A stretch of DNA of 47,162 bases from the IMG/VR virus record IMGVR_UViG_3300019124_000097, positions 1 to 47,162 of that record. One strand, 5' to 3'. A program made the translations under genes and the position numbers. Of this stretch, positions 7,900-16,680 are shown piece by piece. The notes under the pieces were generated by a model. It had not been told where the DNA came from and ran no database searches. It saw nothing but the letters and a program-made list of their open reading frames with translations. Source of the DNA: a virus. Within the stretch, counting starts at the first letter, position 1, and each line of letters begins with the position of its first letter.

Positions 7900-10800
7900 C
7901 AGGTGTTGTCCCAGATCTCGAAACGCTGGTTCGGGCCATCGATGAGGAATCCGCCCGTCGTGTAGCTTGCACCCGACGAGACAGTGCCGATGTTGGCGGT
8001 GATGGCTGAGAGACTCAGCACGTTGATCTGGTTCGCATTGATCGAGCCATCGGCGATGAAGTCGCCACGCAGGACCATTCGGCCGATCCCGTTGCGGGTG
8101 CCGATGGAGAAGACGGCCTCGGCACCGAAACCGCCGCCTGGGGACCCGACGAGGAACTTGTCCACCGCGATCTTGAACTCTGATTGCGGCGGCCCCTCAG
8201 GGCCTTGGATGCCGACGAGCTGCAGGCCGCCGAAGAAGCCGTTGGCGTCGAGCGTGACTTTCCAGGCGCCGATCAACTGCCCCGTCACGTCGGCAACAGC
8301 GGTGAAGCGCTCCCCCACCGTGATGGCGTTCTCGTCGAACTCCGCCACGACATCGTTGCCGAAGATGGCGATGGCTTTGTCAGCCGTCACCTTCACATCG
8401 GCCACTTGCAGGATCGCAGCTCTTGCCCGCTCGTCAGCCTCCTCCGCCACGACCCGGGCCTCGCCGCCCAGGTCCGCGATGCTGTCGAGAAGCCCCAGGC
8501 TTTCCAGATCCCGGCTGAGTTCCGGCACGAGATCGTCGGGCTGGATCCTCATGATGAAGAACTGGTTGTCCAGCACGAGGGGCGGCGGGTTAACGATGAC
8601 GATGCTGAAGGCCCCGACGACATTGGAGGCCGTGACACCCGCCACCCGCAGGCGAATGGTCTGCGCTCCCGCCACAATCGCTTCGAACGTGGTCTTGTCG
8701 CCGCTATAGGCCCGAACCCAGGTCTGCCCGTTGTCGTAGGAGACATCCGCGATGTAGGAGACCGCTCCCTTTGCCGGCTGCCAGCCCGCCTGCAGGACGA
8801 GGTTCATCGCGCGCTGGTAGACCTGAGCGGCAAGCGTCGTCACCACCGGGATCGAGGAGGAGAACACGTCCGGAATGGTCGGCAGCGGCGTGACACCCGT
8901 CTCGACCACCGCATAGACGGCCGGATCGTCCACCACGCCGGTTAGGGCAATGTGCTCCCCGTCCGTGTCGGGCGTACCCTCGGTGATGAGCACGCGGAAG
9001 GTGCGCGGCTCCCCGGGCGAGAAGGCGGCTGTGGGGCGGTCTGCCAGATCCGAGCGGGCAATGGCGTCGGCGAGCGTCATGCCTTGCCGGGTCGCCTCCG
9101 TCGCCATGTCGGCGGCGTTCACGATGGCAATGCGGTCGGAGGTGCCACGGGTGACGCGCACCGGCCCCCAGGGCTGACCGTCCCGGCGCCTGACCTCGAT
9201 GTAGTGGTTGGTCGCGTTCTCGTCCCAATCGAGATCATGGTCGAAGGTGATCTGCCGCGTGGCATTGTTGTAGGCCACGACCTCGGCAGACTGCCCCCAG
9301 GTTTCCGGCTCCTCGCACGAGAGCACGACCAGATCGCCGCGCTTGAGCAGGCGGCCCTCCGCCCGGGCCGTCCAGGAGACCATGATGCGCCGGTGCTGGT
9401 TCTCGCCTGCCATGAAGCGCACGAGCCCGGCTGCCTGGGATCGCTTGGTGACGCCTACGAGTTGCACCCGAGCGGGCTTCGCGAGCGTCACACCTTCCGG
9501 AGCAGACGAGACTTCGGCTAGCTTGAACGTGGTCTCGTCGATGTACTCTCCCACGATCCCATCGGCGAGGTCGTGATCTGCCAGGGTGTAGTCGATGGTG
9601 AGCGAGTCCCGCACGATGTCGTAGTCGGTGAACATCATGCGCGGGATGCCGCGAGGCTCGTCCCTGACGATGGTCAGGCGGTCGCCCACCGGCGCCGGCA
9701 TCGCCCTCCCCGCCTTCAGGATGGTCTCGAGCGCATCGTCGAGGGTCTGCGGCTCCTTGAACATGTGATCGAAGGTATGACCCAGGGATGCCCAGAGCTG
9801 GTCGTAGGCATAGAAGGACTGGAAGTCGACCTGATCGAGGGAAAGGCCCGCGCCGTAATCGGCATTGCGCCAGATGTCGAGAGCAGCCCAGGCGATGGAG
9901 CGGGAGGCCTGCTCGACGAAGGCCGTTCCGTTCCAGACCGGGATCTTGCGGGTGGAGATGACGCCCACCTGCCCGTTCATGATCCCTTGGAGAGCTTCGT
10001 TGGCCTTGGCGCGGATGGCGATGGTCGTCACCCGTGGGAAGGTGTTGGGTCCGTCGATGTGGGCCCGCAGCGCGGACCAGACGAGCTGGTCGGCGCCCCC
10101 GAGGCGGGAGTCCTGCTCCAGTTCGTTGATCGGCAGGTTCGTGCGCCGGACCCTGATCTCGTAGCGGCCGTTCGCCACTTCGATCCGCTCGGTCATGCGG
10201 ATCTGCGACTGCTTGTTGAAGCTGTAATCCTTCGTCCAGATCGTATTCCATGGGCCGGTCGGGGCTCCGGCCGCATTGACCGGCCGGGCCTGCACCTCGA
10301 CACCGACCGTCCATGTTCTTGTCTCGCCCTTCCATGAGAAGAAACAACCGGACGGGAACACGAAGTCGAGCAGCAGCTCCTTCGCCTCGGTTCCGGCCGC
10401 ATTGGCCGTGAACCCGGGCGAGAAGGTCGTGGAAAGATCGATGCCCGAGACCTCGGACGCCGTGACCACGTTGACCGGGAACAGCGTGACCTTCTCGCCG
10501 GGGTCACAGATCTGGATCTTGATGCCGGGGAAGGACGGGTTGTAGCCGTTGGCCTTCGTCCAGATCCGGGTGTCGGCGATGCGCACTTCCTCGATGTCGT
10601 ACTTGCCGCACCCGAGGCAGAGGAGCGCATACTCCGTCATGTTGTCGCCGTCGAACTCGCTGTAGCGCGGCGCGGCGAAGTCGGGGAAGGACAGGGTGCG
10701 GCCATAGCCGACCGGGATGGGCTGTAGCGGGCGAGCCTGGTTGCCGCCGAAGCCGAAGGAATAAAGCTCCTCCGTCTCGGCTGTCTTGCCGCCCGTCTTC

Positions 10801-11252
10801 GGCTTGAGGAAGTGGCTGATCGCCATGGCCCCACCTGCGATCAGCAGGGAGGAGGCGACCGATGCCATCATGGTACCCGCGCCAAAGACCGCGCCGGCAG
10901 CCCATGGCGCAATGGCCGTGAGCGCCACCATGGCGACGATCGCGCCGATGGATTTGGCCGAAGAGCCGCCGCTGCTGGAGCCGCCAAGCGGGCGGGACAG
11001 GAACTCAACATTGTCGTTGGCGGCAAGGCGGTGCGTGGCCCATTCGGTGCGGCTGTAGTAGACGCCGTTCACCTTGCAGACGGTCGGCAGGTCGAAACGC
11101 CAGCCGGTCTCAGCGAGAACCTGCTCGATGGTGGGCTTGCGCTTGCGGGTCTTGTGCTCTGCGATGGGGAGCACGAGCCCAGCCTCGGGCACGCGAACGT
11201 CGTCGCGCTCCGGGTCGAAGACCAGGAGGGTATGCTTGACAGCGAGCTTCAT
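7899..11252 (-). CDS. Central tail hub / host-specificity protein (J-like)
   Basis: 1117 aa, the largest protein of the window. N-terminus (1-90) resembles the ubiquitin-like fold seen in tail-tip I/J proteins; a Gly/Ser linker and a hydrophobic stretch (about 100-150, IGAIVAMVALTAIAPWAAGA) follow, then hub domains with conserved phrases such as PIPVGYGRTL and AALDIWRNADYGAGLSLDQV. Repeated beta-sandwich (FN3-like) regions and a C-terminal fibre-like segment complete it. Gene order NlpC - J - small tip proteins - fibre matches lambda K-I-J-stf. It should form the tail tip and take part in receptor contact. Confidence 0.88.
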   Translation of the reverse strand: MKLAVKHTLLVFDPERDDVRVPEAGLVLPIAEHKTRKRKPTIEQVLAETGWRFDLPTVCKVNGVYYSRTEWATHRLAANDNVEFLSRPLGGSSSGGSSAKSIGAIVAMVALTAIAPWAAGAVFGAGTMMASVASSLLIAGGAMAISHFLKPKTGGKTAETEELYSFGFGGNQARPLQPIPVGYGRTLSFPDFAAPRYSEFDGDNMTEYALLCLGCGKYDIEEVRIADTRIWTKANGYNPSFPGIKIQICDPGEKVTLFPVNVVTASEVSGIDLSTTFSPGFTANAAGTEAKELLLDFVFPSGCFFSWKGETRTWTVGVEVQARPVNAAGAPTGPWNTIWTKDYSFNKQSQIRMTERIEVANGRYEIRVRRTNLPINELEQDSRLGGADQLVWSALRAHIDGPNTFPRVTTIAIRAKANEALQGIMNGQVGVISTRKIPVWNGTAFVEQASRSIAWAALDIWRNADYGAGLSLDQVDFQSFYAYDQLWASLGHTFDHMFKEPQTLDDALETILKAGRAMPAPVGDRLTIVRDEPRGIPRMMFTDYDIVRDSLTIDYTLADHDLADGIVGEYIDETTFKLAEVSSAPEGVTLAKPARVQLVGVTKRSQAAGLVRFMAGENQHRRIMVSWTARAEGRLLKRGDLVVLSCEEPETWGQSAEVVAYNNATRQITFDHDLDWDENATNHYIEVRRRDGQPWGPVRVTRGTSDRIAIVNAADMATEATRQGMTLADAIARSDLADRPTAAFSPGEPRTFRVLITEGTPDTDGEHIALTGVVDDPAVYAVVETGVTPLPTIPDVFSSSIPVVTTLAAQVYQRAMNLVLQAGWQPAKGAVSYIADVSYDNGQTWVRAYSGDKTTFEAIVAGAQTIRLRVAGVTASNVVGAFSIVIVNPPPLVLDNQFFIMRIQPDDLVPELSRDLESLGLLDSIADLGGEARVVAEEADERARAAILQVADVKVTADKAIAIFGNDVVAEFDENAITVGERFTAVADVTGQLIGAWKVTLDANGFFGGLQLVGIQGPEGPPQSEFKIAVDKFLVGSPGGGFGAEAVFSIGTRNGIGRMVLRGDFIADGSINANQINVLSLSAITANIGTVSSGASYTTGGFLIDGPNQRFEIWDNT

Positions 11253-11255
11253 GGA

Positions 11256-11678
11256 TTAGGATTTGCGCCTGAAGAAGCGAAGGAAGTTGAAGCCGGAAGC
11301 CCGAAGCGCCGGGATGTCGTCCACCACGACACCGGCCACTCGGTCGATATGGATCACCGCGCCCGTCGTGACGGGAACGATGTAGGTGCCGAGGTGGAAG
11401 TCCCGCTTGGCGACGTTCCCCATGAGGACGAGATCCAGCTCCCGCGCCTCGGCTTCCGCCACCTCTTCCCATGCCTGCCGCTCGGGATGCGAAAGCATGG
11501 CTTCAGCCTGGGCCCGGGTCGTTGGCTCGGCAAAGGCGACATCAGGCATGGAGACGCCGGCAAGCTCGTTCTGGATGTGACGGGCGAGGCCGTAGCAATC
11601 GTAAGCCTCAGGTCCGCGCGCCCCGATCCTGTAGGGCTTGCCGATCAGGCTCTCATAGAAGGCGAGACGATCCATCAC
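11256..11678 (-). CDS. NlpC/P60 family peptidase, tail assembly (K-like)
   Basis: 140 aa cysteine peptidase that probably cuts peptidoglycan during tail-tip penetration. The nucleophile is the Cys in AYDCYGLARHIQNEL (about residue 27); a candidate catalytic His lies in TGAVIHIDRVAG. IGKPYRIGARGPEAYDCYGL matches the usual NlpC entry motif. Start ATGATG overlaps the DUF1833 stop. Position before the J-like gene is that of lambda K. Confidence 0.88.
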   Translation of the reverse strand: MMDRLAFYESLIGKPYRIGARGPEAYDCYGLARHIQNELAGVSMPDVAFAEPTTRAQAEAMLSHPERQAWEEVAEAEARELDLVLMGNVAKRDFHLGTYIVPVTTGAVIHIDRVAGVVVDDIPALRASGFNFLRFFRRKS

Positions 11679-12211
11679 GACGCCTGCAGCAAGGAGGGGA
11701 ACCGAACCATGTCGTAGACCTCGCGCATGACCCGCATGTTCTGGGGACGGGCGATGGTCAGCTGCCCCTCAAGCTGCCGGGCCGTGCGCTTCACCGAGCG
11801 CAGGATCAGCTTGTAAGGGCCCTGCCCCACGGTGTTGGGATCGGAGGCGAGATAGCCGCGAAAGATCGCCTGGATGGGCGCGTTCAGCTTCACAGCCTCG
11901 TGGAGGTACCGAGAGGCTTCCCGGTTCACGTTGTCGAGCCGGATGGTGGCCTCCGCCCCCAGGTTGCTGATGCGAGGGTAATCGATCTCGAAAGGGATCG
12001 CCTTGAACGGAACGACCGTTCCCCCGCCCACCGGCGCCCCCGCCTCAAGCCGAAAGTTCATGTCGACCGTGTTCCTCACCGCCCGGATCGGCGCCGGCTG
12101 CCCGTTCTCCACGAAGGTCGGATGGATCAGCTCGATAGTGATGAGCATGACCTCATCCTTGGGCGCAGAGGCAGCGGCCTCGGCCCAGGCTTGCGTTGCG
12201 GAAATCGGCAC
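11675..12211 (-). CDS. DUF1833 minor tail protein (L-like)
   Basis: 178 aa. Matches the DUF1833 pattern as I know it: ELIHPTFVENGQPAPIRAVR near residues 27-46, FKAIPFEIDYPRI, then LDNVNREASRYLHEAV. In lambda-like tails the gene between M-like and K-like products is L, which sits at the tail tip. Overlaps the peptidase start by 4 bases. Confidence 0.85.
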   Translation of the reverse strand: MPISATQAWAEAAASAPKDEVMLITIELIHPTFVENGQPAPIRAVRNTVDMNFRLEAGAPVGGGTVVPFKAIPFEIDYPRISNLGAEATIRLDNVNREASRYLHEAVKLNAPIQAIFRGYLASDPNTVGQGPYKLILRSVKRTARQLEGQLTIARPQNMRVMREVYDMVRFPSLLQAS

Positions 12212-12577
12212 TTAGAGGTCCCACACGTCGAGGGAAAAGGAGACATCGATATGGGCACCTACGCGCATAGGTGTGTAATGCCCATTGTTGCGCAGCTTGA
12301 CCCGCCGTACCGGGCAGCCAGTCAAGTCCCAGACCGGCATCTGGAAATCCGCTGTCCCATGGCTCAGCGTGTCACGGACGAACGCCTTGAAGGTCTGGTA
12401 CTGCGCCGTCGTCATGCGGATGGTCATGTCCACTACCCCAATCACGACGGTTGACGTGCGCCGGGATCGAGTGTTGCCGGCGTTCATCTCGCTTTCCAGA
12501 GCGCCCCGAAAGGGCTCCGGGATGTTGTGCGCATGCGGCATGTGCGGGACAGAGGCAGGCCAGACGGGAAGTGGCAT
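12212..12577 (-). CDS. Minor tail protein, M-like
   Basis: 121 aa. The body TMTTAQYQTFKAF-type segment, GTADFQMPVWDLTG and the C-terminal FSLDVWDL recall small tail-tip proteins encoded directly after the tape measure. It begins at the tape-measure stop and ends 1 nt before DUF1833, in the lambda M position. Identification depends mainly on order. Confidence 0.7.
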   Translation of the reverse strand: MPLPVWPASVPHMPHAHNIPEPFRGALESEMNAGNTRSRRTSTVVIGVVDMTIRMTTAQYQTFKAFVRDTLSHGTADFQMPVWDLTGCPVRRVKLRNNGHYTPMRVGAHIDVSFSLDVWDL

Positions 12578-14541
12578 CAGCGTCCCCTCGCCGGGCTCAT
12601 GCCGAACCGGCCCTTGAGCTGCTTGTCGAACCGGCCCTCAGCAATCATGCCACCAAGCATCTGCTCGATCTGCACGTCGATGCGCGGGCCATTCGGTCCC
12701 TTGGATGTCCGGACACCCGAGCGGGTTCCTTCAGCCTCGTGCACATGGACCTCGACACCGCCTCCGGCACCCCCACGCCCCACAACGGAGTTCGGCTTGA
12801 TCATGCCGTTGCGCCCCATCCGTAGAAGCTCGGGGCCGTTCTCACCCACGAGGTAGGTTCCACCCGATTGGACGGAGCCCCCGGACGCCCGCTGACCGGT
12901 GACGGCCCCGATGATGCTGGAGAGGATGTTCCCGCCACCAGCTCCGTTCATGTTCTTGAAAAGGCTCGTGATGGCTTGATCCAGGGCCATGTCAATGAGA
13001 CGGGCCGCGACCCTCTTCAGTGCATTGTCGAGGGCCTCCGCAGCATCCACCCCGGCCATGATGTCAGCAGCAATACCCTGCAGGCTCTCCGTGGCGATGC
13101 CCTGAAAGTCCTGCATCATCTGCTGTTGCTTGGCGTGGGCTTCTTCCGCCGTCTCAAGCGCAGCCGACAGGGTGCCATAGGTGGCGGCGAGTTGGGAGAT
13201 CGTCGCACGTTGAGCGTCGGTCAGGGTGATCCCGTCCCGCTGAGCATCGTTCAAGAGATCCTGCTCAAGCCGAAGCCGCTCGGCTTCAGCGGTCGTCAGG
13301 CCAAGGGTCTGCTGTTCAAGGCGAAGGTTCTCAATGCGCTGGTTGGCGACGAGCACCATCTGCTGATAGCTCTCCGCCAGGCGCTCGGCTTCCTTCTGCG
13401 CCTTGCTCATGCCGTCGCCTGAGGCCGGCAGGATGGTCGGCTTAGCAGGCTGCGGGGCCTCAGTACCGACAAGAGACGGCAGCTTCGACTGGGCCTGAAT
13501 TTGGGGCGCCGGCAGGTTCTTGAGAGCGCGTTGCTTTCTCAATTCCAAGAGGTCGCGGAGTTCAGCTTCTTTATCCGCAGTGATGCTCGTACGCCGCCCG
13601 TTCTGCCGAGCAAGAAGTCCCTGGATTGTTTTGATCTGCTGATCCAAGCCGAAGTCTTCCGGGTTAGGGACGTTTGCTCCTCCCAGGTTCTCTCGATACC
13701 CTTTCACCTTATCGAGAAGCGCAGCGAACTCACCCAAGGACGCGGCGGCGGAAACGATCGCTCCCTTGACATTCATCCCTACTGTTCGGGCGATCTTTGC
13801 AAACTGATCATCAATACGCCGCGCCTTTTCGATCAGCTCATTTTCGAGGACCGCGCCGGAGTCCTTCGCCTCCTGCATCATCTCCCGGAGCCCGGCTGAA
13901 CCTTGTTTGAGCATCCCGAGTAGCTCAGGGCCTGCTGCCCGCCCGAAGGCACGGACGGCCAGTTCTAGCTGCTCCTGAGGGGTTCGCGCGTTCTTGACTA
14001 GATCGGCGAACTGCTCAAGCAAGGAAAGCACCGGCAGCAGCCTTCCGTTAGCATCTGTGAAGGCGACATTGTTGGCCTGGAGGATCTTGTAAAGCTCCCC
14101 TCCTCCGGCGCTCGCGTCAGCCAACCCGGCTGCAAAGCGGACTAGCCCTGAATTCACCGCCTCCACACTTCCGGCGTTCTGTTCACTCGCGAACTGGAGA
14201 GCTTGGAGCGCCTCTGTGGTGACTCCAACCTTTTCGGCGACGTCTCCAATTTTAGCCAGCTCAGCCGCTGCGGCCCGGGCGGTATCCACAAGGGCTGAGA
14301 ACCCTAAACCTGCCACAAGGCCGCCGGCTCCTAGGACCGAGAGCCCAGTAACCAGACCAGCCGCGGCCGTCCGCCCAGCGTTCGTCATAATGGCCGTGAA
14401 CTTTTGACCCGACGTAACGGTATCCTTCTCGATTGCCCGCATGTTCCTGGCTGTTACAGTGCGGGCACGATTCATCTCGCGCTCGTAGCTCCGCATTTGG
14501 GCTTCGAGGCGAACGACCAACGTCTCAAGTTCTTGGGCCAT
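12577..14541 (-). CDS. Tail tape measure protein
   Basis: 654 aa, sets tail length and is ejected at infection. N-terminus is coiled coil (LETLVVRLEAQMRSYEREMN). Hydrophobic, Gly/Ala-rich stretch at about 55-90 (AAAGLVTGLSVLGAGGLVAGL). A long helical centre follows with KEAERLAESYQQMVLVANQR and more coils, and a lambda-H-like C-terminal part with Gly-rich segments (GGNILSSIIGAVTGQRASGG). Rather short for its class, so the tail should be short to medium. Its usual upstream neighbours, the tail chaperones, are 2.9 kb away because of an inserted accessory island. Confidence 0.92.
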   Translation of the reverse strand: MAQELETLVVRLEAQMRSYEREMNRARTVTARNMRAIEKDTVTSGQKFTAIMTNAGRTAAAGLVTGLSVLGAGGLVAGLGFSALVDTARAAAAELAKIGDVAEKVGVTTEALQALQFASEQNAGSVEAVNSGLVRFAAGLADASAGGGELYKILQANNVAFTDANGRLLPVLSLLEQFADLVKNARTPQEQLELAVRAFGRAAGPELLGMLKQGSAGLREMMQEAKDSGAVLENELIEKARRIDDQFAKIARTVGMNVKGAIVSAAASLGEFAALLDKVKGYRENLGGANVPNPEDFGLDQQIKTIQGLLARQNGRRTSITADKEAELRDLLELRKQRALKNLPAPQIQAQSKLPSLVGTEAPQPAKPTILPASGDGMSKAQKEAERLAESYQQMVLVANQRIENLRLEQQTLGLTTAEAERLRLEQDLLNDAQRDGITLTDAQRATISQLAATYGTLSAALETAEEAHAKQQQMMQDFQGIATESLQGIAADIMAGVDAAEALDNALKRVAARLIDMALDQAITSLFKNMNGAGGGNILSSIIGAVTGQRASGGSVQSGGTYLVGENGPELLRMGRNGMIKPNSVVGRGGAGGGVEVHVHEAEGTRSGVRTSKGPNGPRIDVQIEQMLGGMIAEGRFDKQLKGRFGMSPARGR

Positions 14542-14551
14542 GAGGTATCCT

Positions 14552-14929
14552 GTGAACAGATCCGCCTTACTATGTATTTTCGGCCTGCTTTTCGCGCTTC
14601 CGGCGTCCAGTCAGAGCGAAATTCTGCGGTATAAATCTGAAGCTGAGCAAATAGAGGCAAAAGAAAAACGCGAGAGGGATTTAATTGAGCATGTTGCTTA
14701 CGCAGCATTCCTCATCGAATTATGTGCAGATGACTTCGATTTCTCGCAAAAGGGCAGATTTATAGTTGAGAACGAGGTCTCGCGTTCCAAGTGGATCAAT
14801 CGTTACATTGAGCTTGACTCACAACCAAACAAACCGAACAAGCCACGGGCCTGCTATGAACTGCTGACGAAGTACGGGCCAGAGGGAAGTGTGGCCCGTG
14901 GCTGGGTTGAGAAAAAGGGCGCCCCATAG
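14552..14929 (+). CDS. Small secreted protein (moron)
   Basis: About 125 aa from a GTG start. A GAGG Shine-Dalgarno lies 6 nt before this GTG; the in-frame ATG at 14540 overlaps the tape-measure start and lacks one. The signal peptide (NRSALLCIFGLLFALPASSQS) ends near ALPASSQ; the mature part is charged, with Lys/Glu-rich helices and two cysteines. Base composition is more AT-rich than the neighbours, and the gene runs against the late operon with its own terminator, as expected of a moron. Family not recognised. Confidence 0.75.
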   Translation: MNRSALLCIFGLLFALPASSQSEILRYKSEAEQIEAKEKRERDLIEHVAYAAFLIELCADDFDFSQKGRFIVENEVSRSKWINRYIELDSQPNKPNKPRACYELLTKYGPEGSVARGWVEKKGAP

Positions 14930-14940
14930 AGCGCCCTTTA
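14917..14940. terminator. Bidirectional intrinsic terminator
   Basis: Stem GGGCGC/GCGCCC (14917-14922 with 14931-14936), then TTTA on the plus strand; on the minus strand the hairpin is followed by TTTTTC. It ends the secreted-protein gene (+) and also stands in the path of leftward late transcription just before the tape-measure gene. Confidence 0.7.
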
Positions 14941-14943
14941 TGC

Positions 14944-15198
14944 TCAGGTATCCAAGCCATAATACCTACGCAGCACCTTGATCACGACGGAACGAAGCTC
15001 GGGGTTGGCTTTCATCTTTGCGTCAAGCTCTTCAACCGCTGCGATCTCGCGATCACTCTGTCCATAATCAGGATCAACATATACGTACCGGAACAGCCGC
15101 GCTGACCCGAGCGCCCGTTGAGCGCGCCCCTCTGCCCTTTTGGCTTGTGTCCTACTGCGCGCTTGATTTAGTTGCAGAACTAGACGGCTGAAGGCTTA
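14944..15198 (-). pseudogene. Start-less reading frame, possible gene remnant
   Basis: The minus strand is open for about 84 codons down to a TGA at 14946-14944, with protein-like composition: ARLFRYVYVDPDYGQSDREI, then AAVEELDAKMKANPELRSVV and RRYYGLDT. No ATG, GTG or TTG lies upstream of that part before the stop at about 15199; only a CTG could serve. It may be the 3' end of a gene cut when the accessory island formed, or a gene with an unusual start. No family recognised. Confidence 0.35.
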
Positions 15199-15213
15199 GG
15201 GGCATCGACCACC

Positions 15214-15840
15214 GTGAGCAGAAAATTATCCAATGAAGAGCTTGCCGAGTGCCTCCGGATCACCGTCGATGAATTCGGTGGGATCATTCCGTACTACGAG
15301 GCCTTCTATATTCACTCCATCTTATATGCCGCAGACCGATCATCTATCGCTTTTGAACAGTACAAGGTCGCGGTAGCAGACGAGGAAGAGCTAGCTACGA
15401 TTGTTGCCTTAGTACAAGAGGCGCTCACACATGCAGCCGCCCTATCGCGGTTCTTCTGGCCCTCTCCGAGAAAGGGCGATCACCTTGCACGCGCTCGAGG
15501 AGAAAAGCTGCGCTCCGCATTCGGTTTAGACGACACCTCGCCACTCAGCTCGCGGGACGTGAGAAACGCAATTGAGCACTTCGATGAGCGCCTCGATCAG
15601 TTTCTCCTGCCTGAGCGCTTTGGCTACTTCTTCCCTGAGCCACTTGTAGGGAGTCATGAGCTAGCTGATGAAGAGATCGGAAACATTTTCAAGCTCGTTG
15701 ATCCTGAGCAAGAGATCATTGTCCTTCTTGGCGAGAAACATGAGTTCGGCCCAATTAGGGATGCTGTTTTCGATATCTATTCGAAAGCTGTCGCAATGAC
15801 CGGCACTGGTGACAGGTTACCCTCCCGATCTCGAACGTGA
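15214..15840 (+). CDS. HEPN-like protein, possible RNase or abortive-infection factor
   Basis: 208 aa, GTG start. Mostly helical. SSRDVRNAIEHFDERLDQFL (about 112-131) holds RNAIEH, an R-x4-H motif of the kind that forms the active site of HEPN ribonucleases, in a helix of fitting composition. The second half contains LVDPEQEIIVLLGEKHEFG and a C-terminal helix. It faces a HigBA operon across a terminator and belongs to the island inserted in the tail operon. A defence or superinfection role is inferred from the motif and place; the family assignment is tentative. Confidence 0.6.
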   Translation: MSRKLSNEELAECLRITVDEFGGIIPYYEAFYIHSILYAADRSSIAFEQYKVAVADEEELATIVALVQEALTHAAALSRFFWPSPRKGDHLARARGEKLRSAFGLDDTSPLSSRDVRNAIEHFDERLDQFLLPERFGYFFPEPLVGSHELADEEIGNIFKLVDPEQEIIVLLGEKHEFGPIRDAVFDIYSKAVAMTGTGDRLPSRSRT

Positions 15841-15864
15841 AAAAGGCCCGTACCAGACGGGCCC
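15841..15864 (-). terminator. Intrinsic terminator after the HigBA-DUF3467 operon
   Basis: Hairpin GGCCCGT-ACCAG-ACGGGCC (15846-15864); on the minus strand it runs into TTTTTCAC. It closes the toxin-antitoxin operon and would also stop leftward late transcription before the tape measure unless it is read through. Confidence 0.8.
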
Positions 15865-15890
15865 CTATAGAAATAGTGCTCTCGAGTCCT

Positions 15891-16166
15891 TCAATCCTCG
15901 TCTGGAAGGATTATAGGGCCGACTTCTCTTTCGAAATTCTCGATCACTCGAGCCAAAGTCGCGGCTAATTGCTTGGCTGTGCGAGGCGTCATGGCTACAC
16001 ACACTTCTTCAGTGATGTGATTTTCCACTTGACCAACTTCGTCATGCCCAAACGAAAGCAACACATCATTGTCGCCGAAGCGCATACGAAACGTATTTGC
16101 GTAAACAAGGCGATAGTCTTTCGTTCTGACCGATGTGACTTTGCTTTCGGCGCTCTCGTCAGACAT
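15891..16166 (-). CDS. DUF3467 family protein, third gene of the HigBA operon
   Basis: 91 aa. YANTFRMRFGDNDVLLSFGH, then EEVCVAMTPRTAKQLAATLA and ENFEREVGPI fit the DUF3467 pattern (YAN...DF, ...SP.HAK.L...L..nl..YE...G). The start overlaps the HigA stop by 8 bases, so it is co-translated. DUF3467 is of unknown function; here it may tune the antitoxin or act as a third component, which is an inference from linkage. Confidence 0.8.
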   Translation of the reverse strand: MSDESAESKVTSVRTKDYRLVYANTFRMRFGDNDVLLSFGHDEVGQVENHITEEVCVAMTPRTAKQLAATLARVIENFEREVGPIILPDED

Positions 16167-16680
16167 TTACCGCCTCCCTGAAACCAGCTTTCACAACTCG
16201 CTCCTCATGAACGTGCCCCCATCCCTTATAGCCGAGTACTGCTTGCCGAGTATGCAGAGTTGGAGTCGCTATTCTGCTATGGCTCTGTGGTCGCACAAAT
16301 ACGACAAATTCTGCCCTTGGGTGAGGCGTATGCGAGACTCTCTGAATGTTCTTTTCCTCATCGTATGAAGCAACCTTCATTGCCGACGGTGAGAGGGACT
16401 TAGTTGCTTCGGAAAGCGCACCGAACCCAACAAAGCGAACTTGCAGTGCCACGTCGAAGGCAGAAGCGAGCTCGAGAAGAGTACCCACACTAAGTCGGCC
16501 GTAATCTGGATCTTCTAATCTGGAGATTACACTTTGGGGCTTCCCCAGCCGCCGGCCGAGTTCTGCTTGAGACCAACCTCGCTGTTCGCGTAGGGCTGTA
16601 ATCTGAGAGGCAATAGCCATGCGTACGTGTTCCGCCACATATGCATCGCGGTATGTTTTCCGTTCAAACCTCTTCTTCAT
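16159..16680 (-). CDS. higA: HigA-like XRE-family antitoxin/regulator
   Basis: About 173 aa from MKKRFERKTYRDAYVAEHVR; ATGs at 16686 and 16689 are also possible. Helix-turn-helix at about 25-65: ITALREQRGWSQAELGRRLG, then KPQSVISRLEDPDYG. The C-terminal extension (about 100 aa) is unlike standard HigA and could bind the toxin or a signal. It overlaps the 3' end of the toxin gene; the toxin-first order is typical of HigBA. It likely represses the operon from the region upstream of 17077. Confidence 0.82.
   Translation of the reverse strand: MKKRFERKTYRDAYVAEHVRMAIASQITALREQRGWSQAELGRRLGKPQSVISRLEDPDYGRLSVGTLLELASAFDVALQVRFVGFGALSEATKSLSPSAMKVASYDEEKNIQRVSHTPHPRAEFVVFVRPQSHSRIATPTLHTRQAVLGYKGWGHVHEERVVKAGFREAVNV

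Noticed and set aside
9235-10347. 370-codon frame within the J-like gene
   Set aside because: Same-strand shadow with extreme Arg/Gly/Pro/His content; the J-like frame is clearly the coding one.
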